From DAOSXA01 sp964526835 (GTDB taxonomy: Bacteria; Zixibacteria; MSB-5A5; GN15; FEB-12): DNA of 64,000 bases. The notes below the pieces were generated by a model. That model did no database searches. It saw only the letters and a program-made list of their open reading frames with translations, and was not told where the DNA came from. Shown piece after piece: positions 1-8,613 of the stretch (the stretch's first letter is position 1; every line of letters begins with the position of its first letter). The stretch covers positions 42,223 through 106,222 of the forward strand of contig CAZGMK010000009.1 of NCBI GenBank assembly GCA_964526835.1, read 5' to 3'. Both the position numbers and the translations under genes were made by a program.

Positions 1-112
1 ACAGCCTTGCCGATGTCGGCGTCAGCCACGTCGTCTGCGCCCCCGGTCCGGTGAATCGAGAAAGTGGCCAGCACCGGCGCGATGGTTTCGAGATTCTGTT
101 CTCGTGTCGTCA
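1..112 (-). CDS. Partial CDS, N-terminal 37 codons of an unknown protein
   Basis: An ATG at 112 on the minus strand opens a frame (MTTREQNLETIAPVLATF...) that runs off the left edge of the window without a stop. A good ribosome binding site (AAGGGAG) sits 6-7 bases upstream. It lies 64 bases downstream of the minus-strand gene ending at 177, so it is probably the next gene of the same transcript. Too little is visible to name it. Confidence 0.55.
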
Positions 113-176
113 TGAATGGCTCCCTTGTGTATTAGTGGTTCGGGCTTACCGGGTATCGGGCCCGCCGAGTCCCGTG

Positions 177-584
177 CTATCTCGCAGCTCCTCGCATTTC
201 GAGACCGCCGAAGCTGGCCGGGAACGCGTCGCGGAATCGCGCCGAGACCCTCCTGTGCGTATCGATCAACTCGTCCGGCGTCATCTTGTCCAGAGCGGCC
301 ACCTCTTCGGTCGCCAGCGCCAGGGCATTGCGGCGACGGCTCGCCGCTGCAACCGCCTTGATCATCCCCGTGATTCGCGCGATGTAGTCCGTGCGCATAT
401 GGTCCAGGCCGACGCGAAGCCGGATCAACTCGTCGTGCTCGGCCAAGGCCTGGCGCAGCAGCCTGCCCACCAGGGCGGGATCGAGCGGCCCCGTTTCTCT
501 TCCTTCGATCGCCCCGACCAGATCATTCGCCATGCGGGAATATTGCTCGGTGCTCAGGGTCGGACTTTGCTTGCTTGCTGACAT
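177..584 (-). CDS. Small hypothetical protein, probably helical
   Basis: A 135-residue protein starting MSASKQSPTLSTEQYSRM. A TTG three codons upstream is an alternative start, but the ATG at 584 is more natural. It has no signal peptide or membrane segment, is rich in Arg, Ala and Leu, and reads as amphipathic helix (for example RLLRQALAEHDELIRLRVGL). It overlaps the end of the upstream gene (523-852) by about 60 bases, so the two are probably translationally coupled. I do not recognise the family. Given the prohead-protease-like gene on the same strand at 1631-3109, a phage-derived accessory gene is possible but unproven. Confidence 0.6.
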   Translation of the reverse strand: MSASKQSPTLSTEQYSRMANDLVGAIEGRETGPLDPALVGRLLRQALAEHDELIRLRVGLDHMRTDYIARITGMIKAVAAASRRRNALALATEEVAALDKMTPDELIDTHRRVSARFRDAFPASFGGLEMRGAAR

Positions 585-852
585 GATATTCAATTCGAGC
601 CAGTCGGGCCTCGACCTCCTTGGAGAATTCGTAAAACTGTTCTCTGCCTACTACCCCTTCCCTCAGAATCACTTCAAAACCGGCTAGTTTTCTGTCCAGC
701 GCCGCTACCACCGCCGCTTCGGCCTTGGCCGCCAACTCGACCTTCAGAGACTGTATGGTCAGGAAGTAGGCGGCCACGATGCCGAGAACGATCGTCATGA
801 GATTGAGGAACGAATTGCTCAGATTGAGATTACTCCAACGCCACTCACTCAT
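523..852 (-). CDS. Small membrane-anchored coiled-coil protein
   Basis: A 109-residue protein starting MSEWRWSNLNLSNSF at the ATG at 852; an open-frame extension upstream to 1011 would run into the divergent lipoprotein region and looks spurious. Residues about 13-33 (NLMTIVLGIVAAYFLTIQSL) form one transmembrane helix. A charged, probably coiled-coil domain follows (AAKAEAAVVAALDRKLAGFE) and then a polar tail. One N-terminal helix followed by a cytoplasmic coiled coil is seen in small phage-associated membrane proteins and in many unrelated proteins, so no function is assigned. Confidence 0.6.
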   Translation of the reverse strand: MSEWRWSNLNLSNSFLNLMTIVLGIVAAYFLTIQSLKVELAAKAEAAVVAALDRKLAGFEVILREGVVGREQFYEFSKEVEARLARIEYHVSKQAKSDPEHRAIFPHGE

Positions 853-928
853 GGCCCGACTCCGTTTTTTGTTGATCGGCGCCCCCCTCGCCGGCAGGAT
901 GGTTACAGTAGAGGAAAGGACCGTTGAT

Positions 929-1621
929 ATGCGAGACTTGCTTGTTATGCTGCTGGGGCTGCTTCTGACAATCGCCGTTGTCGGCTGCGATGAATCCGAT
1001 AACGCTCCCACCGGTTCGGTGACCGGTCTGGATGGAGCCGACCTGATTAACCTGGCCGAAAACTACACACTCACCTACCTGCAGACCGATACGATTACCG
1101 ATACCAATCTGCTGGTCTCGATCGACACCGTCCACCGCAGCCTCAACTTCACCGGCAGCGACGCCGACTGGATCCTCCGGGACGGCGATGATCCGGTCGC
1201 CAATCTCAAACTCAACGACGAATCGATCACCCTCAACGGCCATTGGCGCACCGACGGCGGTTCGCCCAGCCTGACTCACTTCGCCGTTCCGGCTGTGATC
1301 ATGCCGCGCCAACTCACCGGTGACCGGTGGCTTGGACATATCCCCGAGATCGACCGGGGCGGCGGCAGCCAGCCGTATCCGTTCGCCTTCGCTCACTTCG
1401 GCTTTCACTTTTCCAAGCAGTATGTTGGTCGCGAGCTGATCCAGTTACCGGCCGGATCGTTCAACGCCTACCGCTTCGATGTCATGCTCTATTACCATTC
1501 GCATGACACCATCCCGGCCGCTAATGTCCGTGAGTACTACTATCCCGAGGTTGGTCTGGTGCAGCTCAATTTCCGCGGCGGGCCGTCCAACCGCACCCTC
1601 AGCCTGATCAGCGCCCAATAG
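929..1621 (+). CDS. Predicted lipoprotein of unknown function
   Basis: A 230-residue protein. The ATG at 929 is chosen because GAGGAAAGGA lies 8-18 bases upstream and because it gives a clean lipoprotein signal peptide: MRDLLVMLLGLLLTIAVVGC with the lipobox cysteine at residue 20. The mature part has no domain I recognise. It is rich in beta-prone, Thr/Asn/Asp stretches (YTLTYLQTDTITDTNLLVSI) and contains a GLDGADLINLAENY segment just after the acidic, flexible linker. It is probably exported and anchored by lipid. It is flanked on both sides by minus-strand genes and ends 9 bases from the convergent end of the gene at 1631, so it is probably a single-gene unit. Confidence 0.8.
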   Translation: MRDLLVMLLGLLLTIAVVGCDESDNAPTGSVTGLDGADLINLAENYTLTYLQTDTITDTNLLVSIDTVHRSLNFTGSDADWILRDGDDPVANLKLNDESITLNGHWRTDGGSPSLTHFAVPAVIMPRQLTGDRWLGHIPEIDRGGGSQPYPFAFAHFGFHFSKQYVGRELIQLPAGSFNAYRFDVMLYYHSHDTIPAANVREYYYPEVGLVQLNFRGGPSNRTLSLISAQ

Positions 1622-1630
1622 GGACCTCCT

Positions 1631-3109
1631 TTAGACGGTAGATAGACGGTAGAACAGGAACCTCTCGGCGCCGTCCAGCCGCACCGGCTGAAGAACATAG
1701 CTGCCGCCAAGCCCCCCGCTCAGTTCCATGACCATGCTTTCATTTCTAAGGACCGCCCTTTCGATTCGTCCCCGCAGCCGGCTCGGGCAGTCCCGGAGCA
1801 CGTTTTCGACCAGTTTAACCTGATCGCCGACAAACCGTGCTCCGTGCCGCAGACGCGCCGGGTGGAGCTGCCGCAGTCGCCAGACCAGGCGCTTGCCGCC
1901 GATACGCATAACCAGCCGGGCGCAGTCATCGACACCGCCATAGTGCAACGACCATTCACCGGCCCCGTCGATACACGGTTGATACCGAAACCCGGCATGA
2001 TCCGGCGGCGGACTGTCAGCGCGCCAGATGCGCAGACCATCACAAGTTGCCAGTTCGGCGGCTACCCGATCGACCTCGGAGGCGGTGACAATAGTATGAG
2101 GGATAATCGAGATGTTCCCTGACTCGGCCACTCCGCCGAGGTCTTGGCCATTGAGCAGCAGCAGCTTCAGGTCTAGTCTGGCCGAAGGTCCATCCTCCGA
2201 CTCGATTGCCGCTATCACCTCCCGATGTTCGAGCCGCCTGTGCTCCCGGCAGGCCACCAGGATTCCGAAGACCTCAACCCCCTCGGGCCAGGCGTCCGAT
2301 TCGAATTGGGCGGCGAGCCTTGTCGGCAGATCCGAACCGGTCAGGGTCTTCATGATCAACACACCATGGTTACATAACACCGTGACCGGCAGGCCTTCGT
2401 ACTCAGGAGTCACCAATAGCCTGCTATCCGGCTCGAAGCCCGACAGATCGTCAAGAAGCGATGGCTCCTGCGAGGTCACCGAATAATCGAAGCCGTCCTC
2501 TGCCAGGTCCTTAGAGACCGCGGTGTTGCCCAGCGCACCACGATAGACCAGAGAAGTCTCCAACACTCTCTCGATTCTGCGGTAGTTGAAGTAGCACCTC
2601 ACTGTTCCGCCGCCGCGTGCATAAATGCGGTTCGGTTCATGTTCACATTGCCGGATGTCCCGTCCACAGACTGAGCACTCGGGCAGGGCGAAGGTGAATC
2701 CGATCGAGCACTCCTTGTAGACCCCGCCATCGACGTTGGCCAGCAGATCATCGGCGCCCTGTGCGCTGCGCAGCCAGTAGAAGTAGCTCTTAATCCACGA
2801 TCGTCCATCGCGCCCGACAACAGCGGCGTGAAATGTCCGGCCCACCGGCAGACGGTCCTTGCGATGTCCCACAAGCACCGGCGAATCGACCAGCAGTCGG
2901 GCCAGGTGTTCGTGCTCGTCCTCCGGAAAGCTCCCCCCGAAGCTGTTGACTTCGTCGCTGACCGCATACATCGCCCGGACATAGACATCCCCCGCCTCAA
3001 CCGGGTCCGGGGGATTCACGTTACGATTGATCAGCGCTACCAGCTCCTCGGCGACCCGATCGAGTGGCTCCGCCAATTGCGCCTGCACTCTGCCAATACC
3101 GGCTCTCAT
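1631..3109 (-). CDS. Prohead-protease-like protein with a Cys/His motif and an unknown C-terminal domain
   Basis: A 492-residue protein with a strong GGAGGTG binding site before the ATG at 3109. Residues about 65-155 carry signatures reminiscent of caudoviral prohead protease/scaffold proteins: a segment ending VLVGHRKDRLPVGR, then WIKSYFYW, then GGVYKECSIGF, where the E-x-SIG/KECSIGF strand matches the conserved protease beta-core. Directly after comes CSVCGRDIRQCEHEP, a likely metal-binding knuckle found in some phage members. The rest (about 220-492) is unassigned; it contains Leu-rich and Cys-His pairs and no transmembrane segment. No capsid, portal or terminase gene is visible to the right. 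This may be the end of a prophage or a domesticated relative. The family call is from memory of motifs and is moderate at best. Confidence 0.55.
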   Translation of the reverse strand: MRAGIGRVQAQLAEPLDRVAEELVALINRNVNPPDPVEAGDVYVRAMYAVSDEVNSFGGSFPEDEHEHLARLLVDSPVLVGHRKDRLPVGRTFHAAVVGRDGRSWIKSYFYWLRSAQGADDLLANVDGGVYKECSIGFTFALPECSVCGRDIRQCEHEPNRIYARGGGTVRCYFNYRRIERVLETSLVYRGALGNTAVSKDLAEDGFDYSVTSQEPSLLDDLSGFEPDSRLLVTPEYEGLPVTVLCNHGVLIMKTLTGSDLPTRLAAQFESDAWPEGVEVFGILVACREHRRLEHREVIAAIESEDGPSARLDLKLLLLNGQDLGGVAESGNISIIPHTIVTASEVDRVAAELATCDGLRIWRADSPPPDHAGFRYQPCIDGAGEWSLHYGGVDDCARLVMRIGGKRLVWRLRQLHPARLRHGARFVGDQVKLVENVLRDCPSRLRGRIERAVLRNESMVMELSGGLGGSYVLQPVRLDGAERFLFYRLSTV

Positions 3110-3291
3110 AACACCTCCATGAGTTCACCAAAGGCGGCACACCGTGAATCTGCACCGATTTAGTTGCAGAACTGTGCATCCCCTTGCGGACGGAGACAGC
3201 TCGAAAGTGTGGGGACAGCCCCTCTCCCGCTTCTGCTATTTGCTTGTTTAACAATCTCTTATGCGGACAAGACCGCGCCGGGTATCTCAGT

Positions 3292-3307
3292 TGGCACAGC
3301 TGTTGCT
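3292..3307 (+). promoter_or_regulatory. Sigma-54 (RpoN) promoter, consensus
   Basis: TGGCACAGCTGTTGCT matches the -24/-12 consensus TGGCAC-N5-TTGCW exactly, with 10 bases between the invariant GG and GC. Transcription would start near 3318, about 37 bases before the PEP-CTERM gene at 3355. A copy differing at one base occurs at 54055. PEP-CTERM gene sets are known in other bacteria to be controlled by the sigma-54 activator PrsR, so the association is biologically sensible. Confidence 0.85.
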
Positions 3308-3354
3308 TCATAGTGAAACGATAACTCGCAACCGTAACCGACAGGTTAGCCAAT

Positions 3355-3708
3355 ATGACCGTTTATCATCGCCAAACATCGTCGCAACCCCTCAAGTGGC
3401 TGCTGGCCATCATAGTCTTCATGCTGGCTCTGGGCTTTACCACTTCCGAGGTGGCCGGGCTGACTGTCCCTTCCTCTGCCATCTGGAATGGCAGCGCCGG
3501 ATCGTCTTCATGGGCGGGTCACTCCGGTATCGATGCCAGCCGAACAGGCGGCGGAGCCGCCGACCCGGGCGAGTATCACAAGCCCCTCGACCCCGATTAC
3601 AGCCAGGGCGACGATCAGAACCCTGACCCGGTTCCCGAACCAGGCACTATTCTCCTGCTGAGCATGGGCCTAGGCGGCGCCTGGCTGGCGGCCCGCAAGC
3701 TGAGCTGA
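3355..3708 (+). CDS. Small PEP-CTERM sorting-domain protein
   Basis: A 117-residue exported protein. Residues about 12-35 (LKWLLAIIVFMLALGFTTSE) are a signal peptide. The middle is short, Gly/Ser/Asp/Pro-rich and probably unstructured. The C-terminus is a PEP-CTERM signal: VPEPGT, a hydrophobic stretch (ILLLSMGLGGAWLA) and a basic tail (ARKLS). Such signals are recognised by exosortase (EpsH/XrtA family) in bacteria that make exopolysaccharide or biofilm matrix. No exosortase gene lies in the window. The gene sits directly behind a consensus sigma-54 promoter and looks monocistronic. A function beyond sorting to the envelope or matrix cannot be inferred. Confidence 0.85.
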   Translation: MTVYHRQTSSQPLKWLLAIIVFMLALGFTTSEVAGLTVPSSAIWNGSAGSSSWAGHSGIDASRTGGGAADPGEYHKPLDPDYSQGDDQNPDPVPEPGTILLLSMGLGGAWLAARKLS

Positions 3709-3841
3709 AACCGGCCCGGGACAGGCCGCGTGATCACGGCGGCGCCTGGCCTGATGACAAGCTGCACGACTAAGAAGGATAATTCGAGCCCCGCCATATA
3801 AGACCTCTACCCCTACGTTCCCAACTCTCTGCCCTTCTGAT

Positions 3842-3870
3842 CCCCTTGAGTGCTCCCCTCACTCAAGGGG
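3842..3870. terminator. Perfect 11-bp inverted repeat between PEP-CTERM and DUF4184 genes
   Basis: The arms 3842-3852 (CCCCTTGAGTG) and 3860-3870 pair perfectly around a 7-base loop. No clear T-run follows on either strand, so it is a hairpin terminator or RNA-stabilising element for the PEP-CTERM transcript rather than a canonical rho-independent terminator. Confidence 0.5.
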
Positions 3871-3978
3871 ACCTTTGTAGGTGTGAAACAGTCGGCGCAC
3901 CCCAATCGACATCGAGAGGCTGTGATCTCGCCACTTCAAACTTGCGAACCCGACTCCACCGACCCCGTTATAAGTTCA

Positions 3979-4842
3979 ATGCCGTTCACCACCTCGCATC
4001 CGGCTATTGTCCTGCCCCTCAAGCAGCTGTGGCCGACCCGCTTCTCCCTGACCGGGCTGATGGCCGGAGCTGTCTCACCGGACCTGCTCTATTTCCTGAT
4101 GGCCGACACCACCCACCGCGGTTTCAGCCATTCCTGGCCCGGTCTGCTTGTCTTCTGCTTGCCGGCCGGGCTGATCTTCGCCTTCGTCTTTCACCGCCTG
4201 TTCAAATACCAGTTCATCATCAACATGCCGTGGTTCATCGAGCGGCGACTCTCGGGACTGGCCGAGAGTAGTTTCGAAGTCAGGACGCCCTCTGCCTGGA
4301 TCACCCTCATCGGCTCGGTGCTGGTCGGCGCCCTCAGCCATTTCCTGTGGGACTCCTTCACCCATCCACACGGTGAGATCGCCGAACTCTTTCCGGTGTT
4401 GAACAGCTCGGCTGTAATCTTCGGACTCGATCGTCCGGTTTGCCGCTGGCTGCAGCATCTTTCCACCCTGTGGGGCGGGCTGTTCGTGCTCTGGTTCCTG
4501 TTCACATCGCCCCACGTGCCCCGCGCCACACGCAATCGCCGCATGCGGGCGACTCGTCGCAAGATCATGTTCTGGACCGGTGGAGCCCTGGCCGCCGCCG
4601 CCAGCACCTTTGTCATGCTGTGGTTCTACAACGACCTCTATGGCTGGCGCCTTGAGGATGGCTACAACTATCCACTGGCCTTCATAACCGCCGGGCTGGC
4701 CGCCTGGGCCGGACTCTTCTATTATGTCTGCGCTTACAGTCTGATCAGACGCCTGGTGCGCCGCGCCCTCCCGATCGATTCGCGCGGTTATGACAGGAGT
4801 CCCAACGACAACGCCCAAAGACATCAGGATAGCCGCCGATAG
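3979..4842 (+). CDS. DUF4184 family integral membrane protein
   Basis: A 287-residue protein. The ATG at 3979 is chosen because DUF4184 proteins begin MPFTxSHPA, and this one begins MPFTTSHPAIVLPL; the frame stays open upstream to a GTG at 3850, within the hairpin, but that extension lacks family similarity. Conserved early acidic/His residues (SPDLLYFL, HRGFSHSW, and later FLWDSFTHPHG) are typical of the family and of the related metal-dependent LexA-type membrane hydrolases (YdjM), suggesting an intramembrane metal site. About five to six transmembrane helices are visible. The biochemical role of the family is not established. No clear binding site precedes the start. Confidence 0.75.
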   Translation: MPFTTSHPAIVLPLKQLWPTRFSLTGLMAGAVSPDLLYFLMADTTHRGFSHSWPGLLVFCLPAGLIFAFVFHRLFKYQFIINMPWFIERRLSGLAESSFEVRTPSAWITLIGSVLVGALSHFLWDSFTHPHGEIAELFPVLNSSAVIFGLDRPVCRWLQHLSTLWGGLFVLWFLFTSPHVPRATRNRRMRATRRKIMFWTGGALAAAASTFVMLWFYNDLYGWRLEDGYNYPLAFITAGLAAWAGLFYYVCAYSLIRRLVRRALPIDSRGYDRSPNDNAQRHQDSRR

Positions 4843-4859
4843 GTTCTCGCATCCAGGCA

Positions 4860-4888
4860 AACGGCCCTCCTGTTACCGAAGGGCCGTT
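4860..4888. terminator. Bidirectional hairpin between convergent genes
   Basis: Arms 4860-4868 and 4880-4888 (AACGGCCCT / AGGGCCGTT) pair over 9 bases with an 11-base loop. It lies between the convergent ends of the DUF4184 gene (4842) and the beta-helix gene (4942), where a shared terminator is expected. T-runs are short on both sides. Confidence 0.55.
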
Positions 4889-4941
4889 GCTGAAGCGATA
4901 AAGCAATCGCTTATCTATGGGTCACTCGCTGATCGAGTCAC

Positions 4942-7900
4942 TTACGGGCACGGGACCGGGGCCGGACCACCAGAGAACATGTAGCTCACCAGGTAAACCA
5001 GGTCGGAAATGTCCGGGCCAGCGCCACTACCGTCGACGTCGGCCTCGAGATAGACGCCGCCTTCTTCACACGGAGGAGGCGTGCCACCTGAGAACATATA
5101 GCTCACCAGGTAGACCAGGTCGGAGATATCCGGACCGGCGCCACTGTGGTCGATGTCACCACGGAGTTCGCAGCAGGTCGCGCCGCCGCAATCCGGGCAA
5201 TTCGGATCAGCGGCCTCTCCCAGGTAACCGCCGCAGTCCATAAAGGCCCAGCCGGTAGTCCACCACTTATCATAAGGGAGGTTCGGATCGAAGGCGCCCG
5301 GGAAGTCCTCCACGACGATGCTCTCGTAAGTGACCGAGTCTACGCCACAGAACGGATCATCGTGGTGCCACCACTTGTAACCCTTCACCAGATCGTCGGT
5401 GTTGGGGTCAGCCCATTCAGTCCAGCCGACGTTAATGGAGTCGTTCAGGTAGGTCGAATTCAAACAGGATACGCGCGGGTCCAGCAGGCCGTTCTGGCCG
5501 CGGTCGATGCCGCGCACAACCTGGCCGTCGCAGGACAGGTAGTTGCGATGGTTGATCTCCAGTGAGATCGGATGATCCGGTACATATTGCTGAACGTCGA
5601 ACGTGTAGAACAGGATAGAGTCAACATCATTCTTGTAGTTGGCTATGTCGGCAGAGCTGTTGCCCTGGCCAAAGCCGTACCAGATGTTGTTGTAGAAACG
5701 GAGCTGATCCCAATATAGACGCTGACGGCTGTCAACATCCTCATCCGGGTACATCTGCTCAACGTTAAGGCCGTACGTGCCGTGGTCGGTGAAGACCGAG
5801 TTCCAGTAACCGCCGCCGGCAGCGTCACGGATCTCGAAGCAACGCTGGCCGCTCTCAGTGCCCTTTCCGATGTAAGTGGCGTTGGAGAAGAGAGGAGTAG
5901 TGACCGGGCAGGCGCCCACGTCGGAACCATAGCCTCCGTCGTGCTCACCGGAGCGGTCGCCGCCGGTGTTGCCGTGTATTGCGAATAGGTACTGGTTGCC
6001 GCGACGGACCTCACCACTGCCGCAGGACAGCGGGGCGGTGTGCCAGCACTCGTCGTAGTCAAAGGCATCGTCGCCGCAGAAGGCGGCAACCAGGTGATCG
6101 CAGGCCACAGTACCACCGAACCACTCAAAGCCGTCGTCCAGGTTCATGAAGACCTCGACATGGCTGATGCGGGTTCCGGCTCCGACACCGCCCATGGTCA
6201 GACCATTGATCTCGTTGGCCGCCCCGATTTCAGAGCCGCCGTGACGAATCGATACGAAGCGCAGAACGCCTGAGTTGTCGCAGTCGTCGTTTCCGCCGTA
6301 GGCGCCGCGAGGCTCGGTCTCCGGGATACCCTCGATCGCGCCTTCCAGAGTATCACAGATCGTAGCGTAGCCCAGCATGATCACGCCGCCCCACAGGCCA
6401 CGACCAAGGTCGTCGTCCAGCGGAATATCGAACGGATCATCGACATCATCGGAAATCGAGGTGAAGACGATCGGACAGCAGTGCGAACCCAGGGCGTAGA
6501 TCTTGCCGCCCCGAGCCACAATCAGCGCGCTGGCGTTTTCACCCTGACCCGGGTTGCCCTTGATGACAGTGCCCGGCTCGATAACCAGGGTCTCGCCCTC
6601 GTCAACAAAGACAAAGCCATCCAGGTTGTAGACACTGTCGTTCGAGAGGTACGTCCACTCTGTGATGTCGCTTTCGGTGATGACGACAACTTCCTTATCG
6701 TCATCGGTCGGGCAGTCACAGTCGGCCACGGTGGCTTCATACAGGTAGCCATAGTGATCCAGCGCCGACCAGCCGTGCAGCCAGGTGCGGTCCTCATTCG
6801 GATCGAAGGCGCCGGCGTAGTCGACTTCCTCATAGGCGCGCAGCCAGGCGGCATCGATGCAGCCGGCCGGCACATCGGTGACTTCGGGATGGTACCCTAC
6901 GAACAAGTCGGCGTCGAGCGGATCCACCCAGGACCAGGCCGGGCCGCCGTCGTTAGTGAACCACGAACCGCTGTTAGCCGGGCGCGGATCCAAATCATCG
7001 CCGGGATTGTGACCTACATTGGCCAGCACATCAGTGGTGGACAGGTAGTTCAGGTTGTTCTTCGTGCCACTGATCGGCGCGGCGCCGCCGCCTAACCAGT
7101 AGGTCGACGGATCATAGTTGTGGAACAGAATGGTATCAACCGCACCCACACCATTGGCGATGGCACTGGAGCTGTTGCCCTGGCCGAAGCCGTACCACAC
7201 GTTGTTGTGGAACTTCAGGTTGCCATTCTTCAGGTTATCCAGAGTCGATCCGGCCGGATCGTCTTCAACATTCAGGCCATAGGTGCCGTGCTCGGTGAAA
7301 ACCGAGTTGTAGTACGCGCCCGACATATTGTCGCGAAGCTCGAAGGCCCGTTGAACACCATTAGTCGCCCCGCGGCCAATGTAGGTGGCATTCGAAACAA
7401 CAGCGCTCGAACGCGGGCAGGTCCCCAGCTCGGAACCCCAGGTACCGTCGTGCTCACCACTGCGGTCCCCGGCGTTCTCCTCGTGGACGGCAAACCAGAA
7501 CTGGCCCGAGCCACGATAGCCTTCATCCATGTCAAAACAGTCGTCGCCGCACGCACTGACCACCAGGTGATAGGCGCTCACAGTGCCGCCGAACCACTCG
7601 AAACCGTCATCCAGATTGTGGGTGACTTCGACGTAGTCCATGACCGTACCGGCGCCCACCGCGCCCATCGTAACACCGTTGATCTCATTGGCCGCACCAA
7701 TCTCGGAACCACCGTGACGGACCGAGACATACTTCAGGACACCGGAGTTGTCCATGTTGTCCGTGCCGCCGTAAACGCCGCGCGGTTCCGTTTCCGGAAT
7801 GCCCTCGATGTTGCCCTCGCGGATAACACCGGCGGCAGTGTCGGTGCCCGGCAGTATGGCTTTACCAAGTATGATCAGGCCGCCCCAGAGGCCGCGACCG

Positions 7901-8280
7901 AGATCCGAATTCAGCGGGATGTCGAAAGGATCATCGACATCATCGCTGATGGAGGTGAAGATGATCGGATCACAAGCCGTGCCCATGGCGTAAATCTTGC
8001 CGCCACGCGCCACGATCAAGGCCGTCGCGTCTTCGCCCTGGCCCGGATTGCTCTTGATAATCGTACCCGGCTCGATCATCAGGATCTCGCCGTCGTCAAC
8101 GTACACAAAGCCGTTGATGTTGTATACTGTGTCACTGGTCCAGTAATTGAATGGGCCAATATCGACCTCGGTGATGACACGGACCGGCTTCGGGGTACCG
8201 TCGGCGTAGTACTGCGAGGTTCCGAAGGCCAGCGCCGGCAAAGCCAACACCAGAAGCACCGTAAAAATGTTCCTAAACAC
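4942..8280 (-). CDS. Secreted double beta-helix protein with C-terminal dockerin
   Basis: A 1112-residue protein starting at a GTG (8280) preceded by GGAGGTAAGCTC. Residues 1-19 (MFRNIFTVLLVLALPALAFG) are a signal peptide. Two homologous halves follow, about 30-500 and 530-1030. Each has the same landmarks: EPGTxIKxNPGQGE, ALIVARGGKIYA, FTSISDDVDDPFDIPL, GLWGG, IEGIPETEPRG, VRHGGSEIGAANEINGxTMG and DDGFEWFGGT. These are hallmarks of a right-handed beta-helix family often annotated only as a surface or T9SS-associated protein. The C-terminus (about 1035-1112) is a dockerin: two Ca-binding repeats, DIDHSGAGPDISDLVYLVSY and a near copy. It is adjacent to, and same-strand with, a TonB-dependent receptor, so it may act as that receptor's surface ligand-binding partner (inference). 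The dockerin predicts binding to a cohesin; a cohesin-like domain occurs in the protein at 54390. Confidence 0.85.
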   Translation of the reverse strand: MFRNIFTVLLVLALPALAFGTSQYYADGTPKPVRVITEVDIGPFNYWTSDTVYNINGFVYVDDGEILMIEPGTIIKSNPGQGEDATALIVARGGKIYAMGTACDPIIFTSISDDVDDPFDIPLNSDLGRGLWGGLIILGKAILPGTDTAAGVIREGNIEGIPETEPRGVYGGTDNMDNSGVLKYVSVRHGGSEIGAANEINGVTMGAVGAGTVMDYVEVTHNLDDGFEWFGGTVSAYHLVVSACGDDCFDMDEGYRGSGQFWFAVHEENAGDRSGEHDGTWGSELGTCPRSSAVVSNATYIGRGATNGVQRAFELRDNMSGAYYNSVFTEHGTYGLNVEDDPAGSTLDNLKNGNLKFHNNVWYGFGQGNSSSAIANGVGAVDTILFHNYDPSTYWLGGGAAPISGTKNNLNYLSTTDVLANVGHNPGDDLDPRPANSGSWFTNDGGPAWSWVDPLDADLFVGYHPEVTDVPAGCIDAAWLRAYEEVDYAGAFDPNEDRTWLHGWSALDHYGYLYEATVADCDCPTDDDKEVVVITESDITEWTYLSNDSVYNLDGFVFVDEGETLVIEPGTVIKGNPGQGENASALIVARGGKIYALGSHCCPIVFTSISDDVDDPFDIPLDDDLGRGLWGGVIMLGYATICDTLEGAIEGIPETEPRGAYGGNDDCDNSGVLRFVSIRHGGSEIGAANEINGLTMGGVGAGTRISHVEVFMNLDDGFEWFGGTVACDHLVAAFCGDDAFDYDECWHTAPLSCGSGEVRRGNQYLFAIHGNTGGDRSGEHDGGYGSDVGACPVTTPLFSNATYIGKGTESGQRCFEIRDAAGGGYWNSVFTDHGTYGLNVEQMYPDEDVDSRQRLYWDQLRFYNNIWYGFGQGNSSADIANYKNDVDSILFYTFDVQQYVPDHPISLEINHRNYLSCDGQVVRGIDRGQNGLLDPRVSCLNSTYLNDSINVGWTEWADPNTDDLVKGYKWWHHDDPFCGVDSVTYESIVVEDFPGAFDPNLPYDKWWTTGWAFMDCGGYLGEAADPNCPDCGGATCCELRGDIDHSGAGPDISDLVYLVSYMFSGGTPPPCEEGGVYLEADVDGSGAGPDISDLVYLVSYMFSGGPAPVPCP

Positions 8281-8613
8281 GAGCTTACCTCCTTAGCGGC
8301 TACGGGTCTCGTCAACCCCGCAACCGGGTTTTTCTGTCTTTTTTCTTTCCTGTGCAATGCGAAGCGGTGTGCTTCGTAGTTACTCTTTGTCAACCGTGGT
8401 TACTCTAACTTCAACCTCCTGTGTGTTCCTCGTTCTCTGTCACTCAAGTGTTCATTCGCGGGCTTCTCACATCGCCGACAACTGTTGGCTCTCGTGTTCG
8501 GTGATTGCATCGCCCACGCACGCGCTCGGTTATCTGCAGGTTCTTTAGTTGTCAAAGTGCCGCCATCCGGGTACTAACTAACCTGAATGACCCTATTCCA
8601 TCCCGGTGGCAGC
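8281..8613. other. 333-bp intergenic region between receptor and beta-helix genes
   Basis: No credible gene on either strand. The minus-strand ribosome binding site of the beta-helix gene lies at its left edge. A minus-strand TTGACA (8550-8555 as TGTCAA) with a poor -10 16 bases away (8528-8533) is a weak promoter candidate, so the beta-helix gene may have its own promoter as well as read-through from the receptor gene. Confidence 0.4.

Noticed and set aside
3850..3978. N-terminal extension of the DUF4184 gene from a GTG at 3850
   Set aside because: Lies within the hairpin and has no family similarity; the family start MPFTxSHPA is at 3979.
7120..8379. Long plus-strand ORF opposite the beta-helix gene
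   Set aside because: Antisense to a gene with clear domains; biased GC-rich codon use opens long antisense frames.
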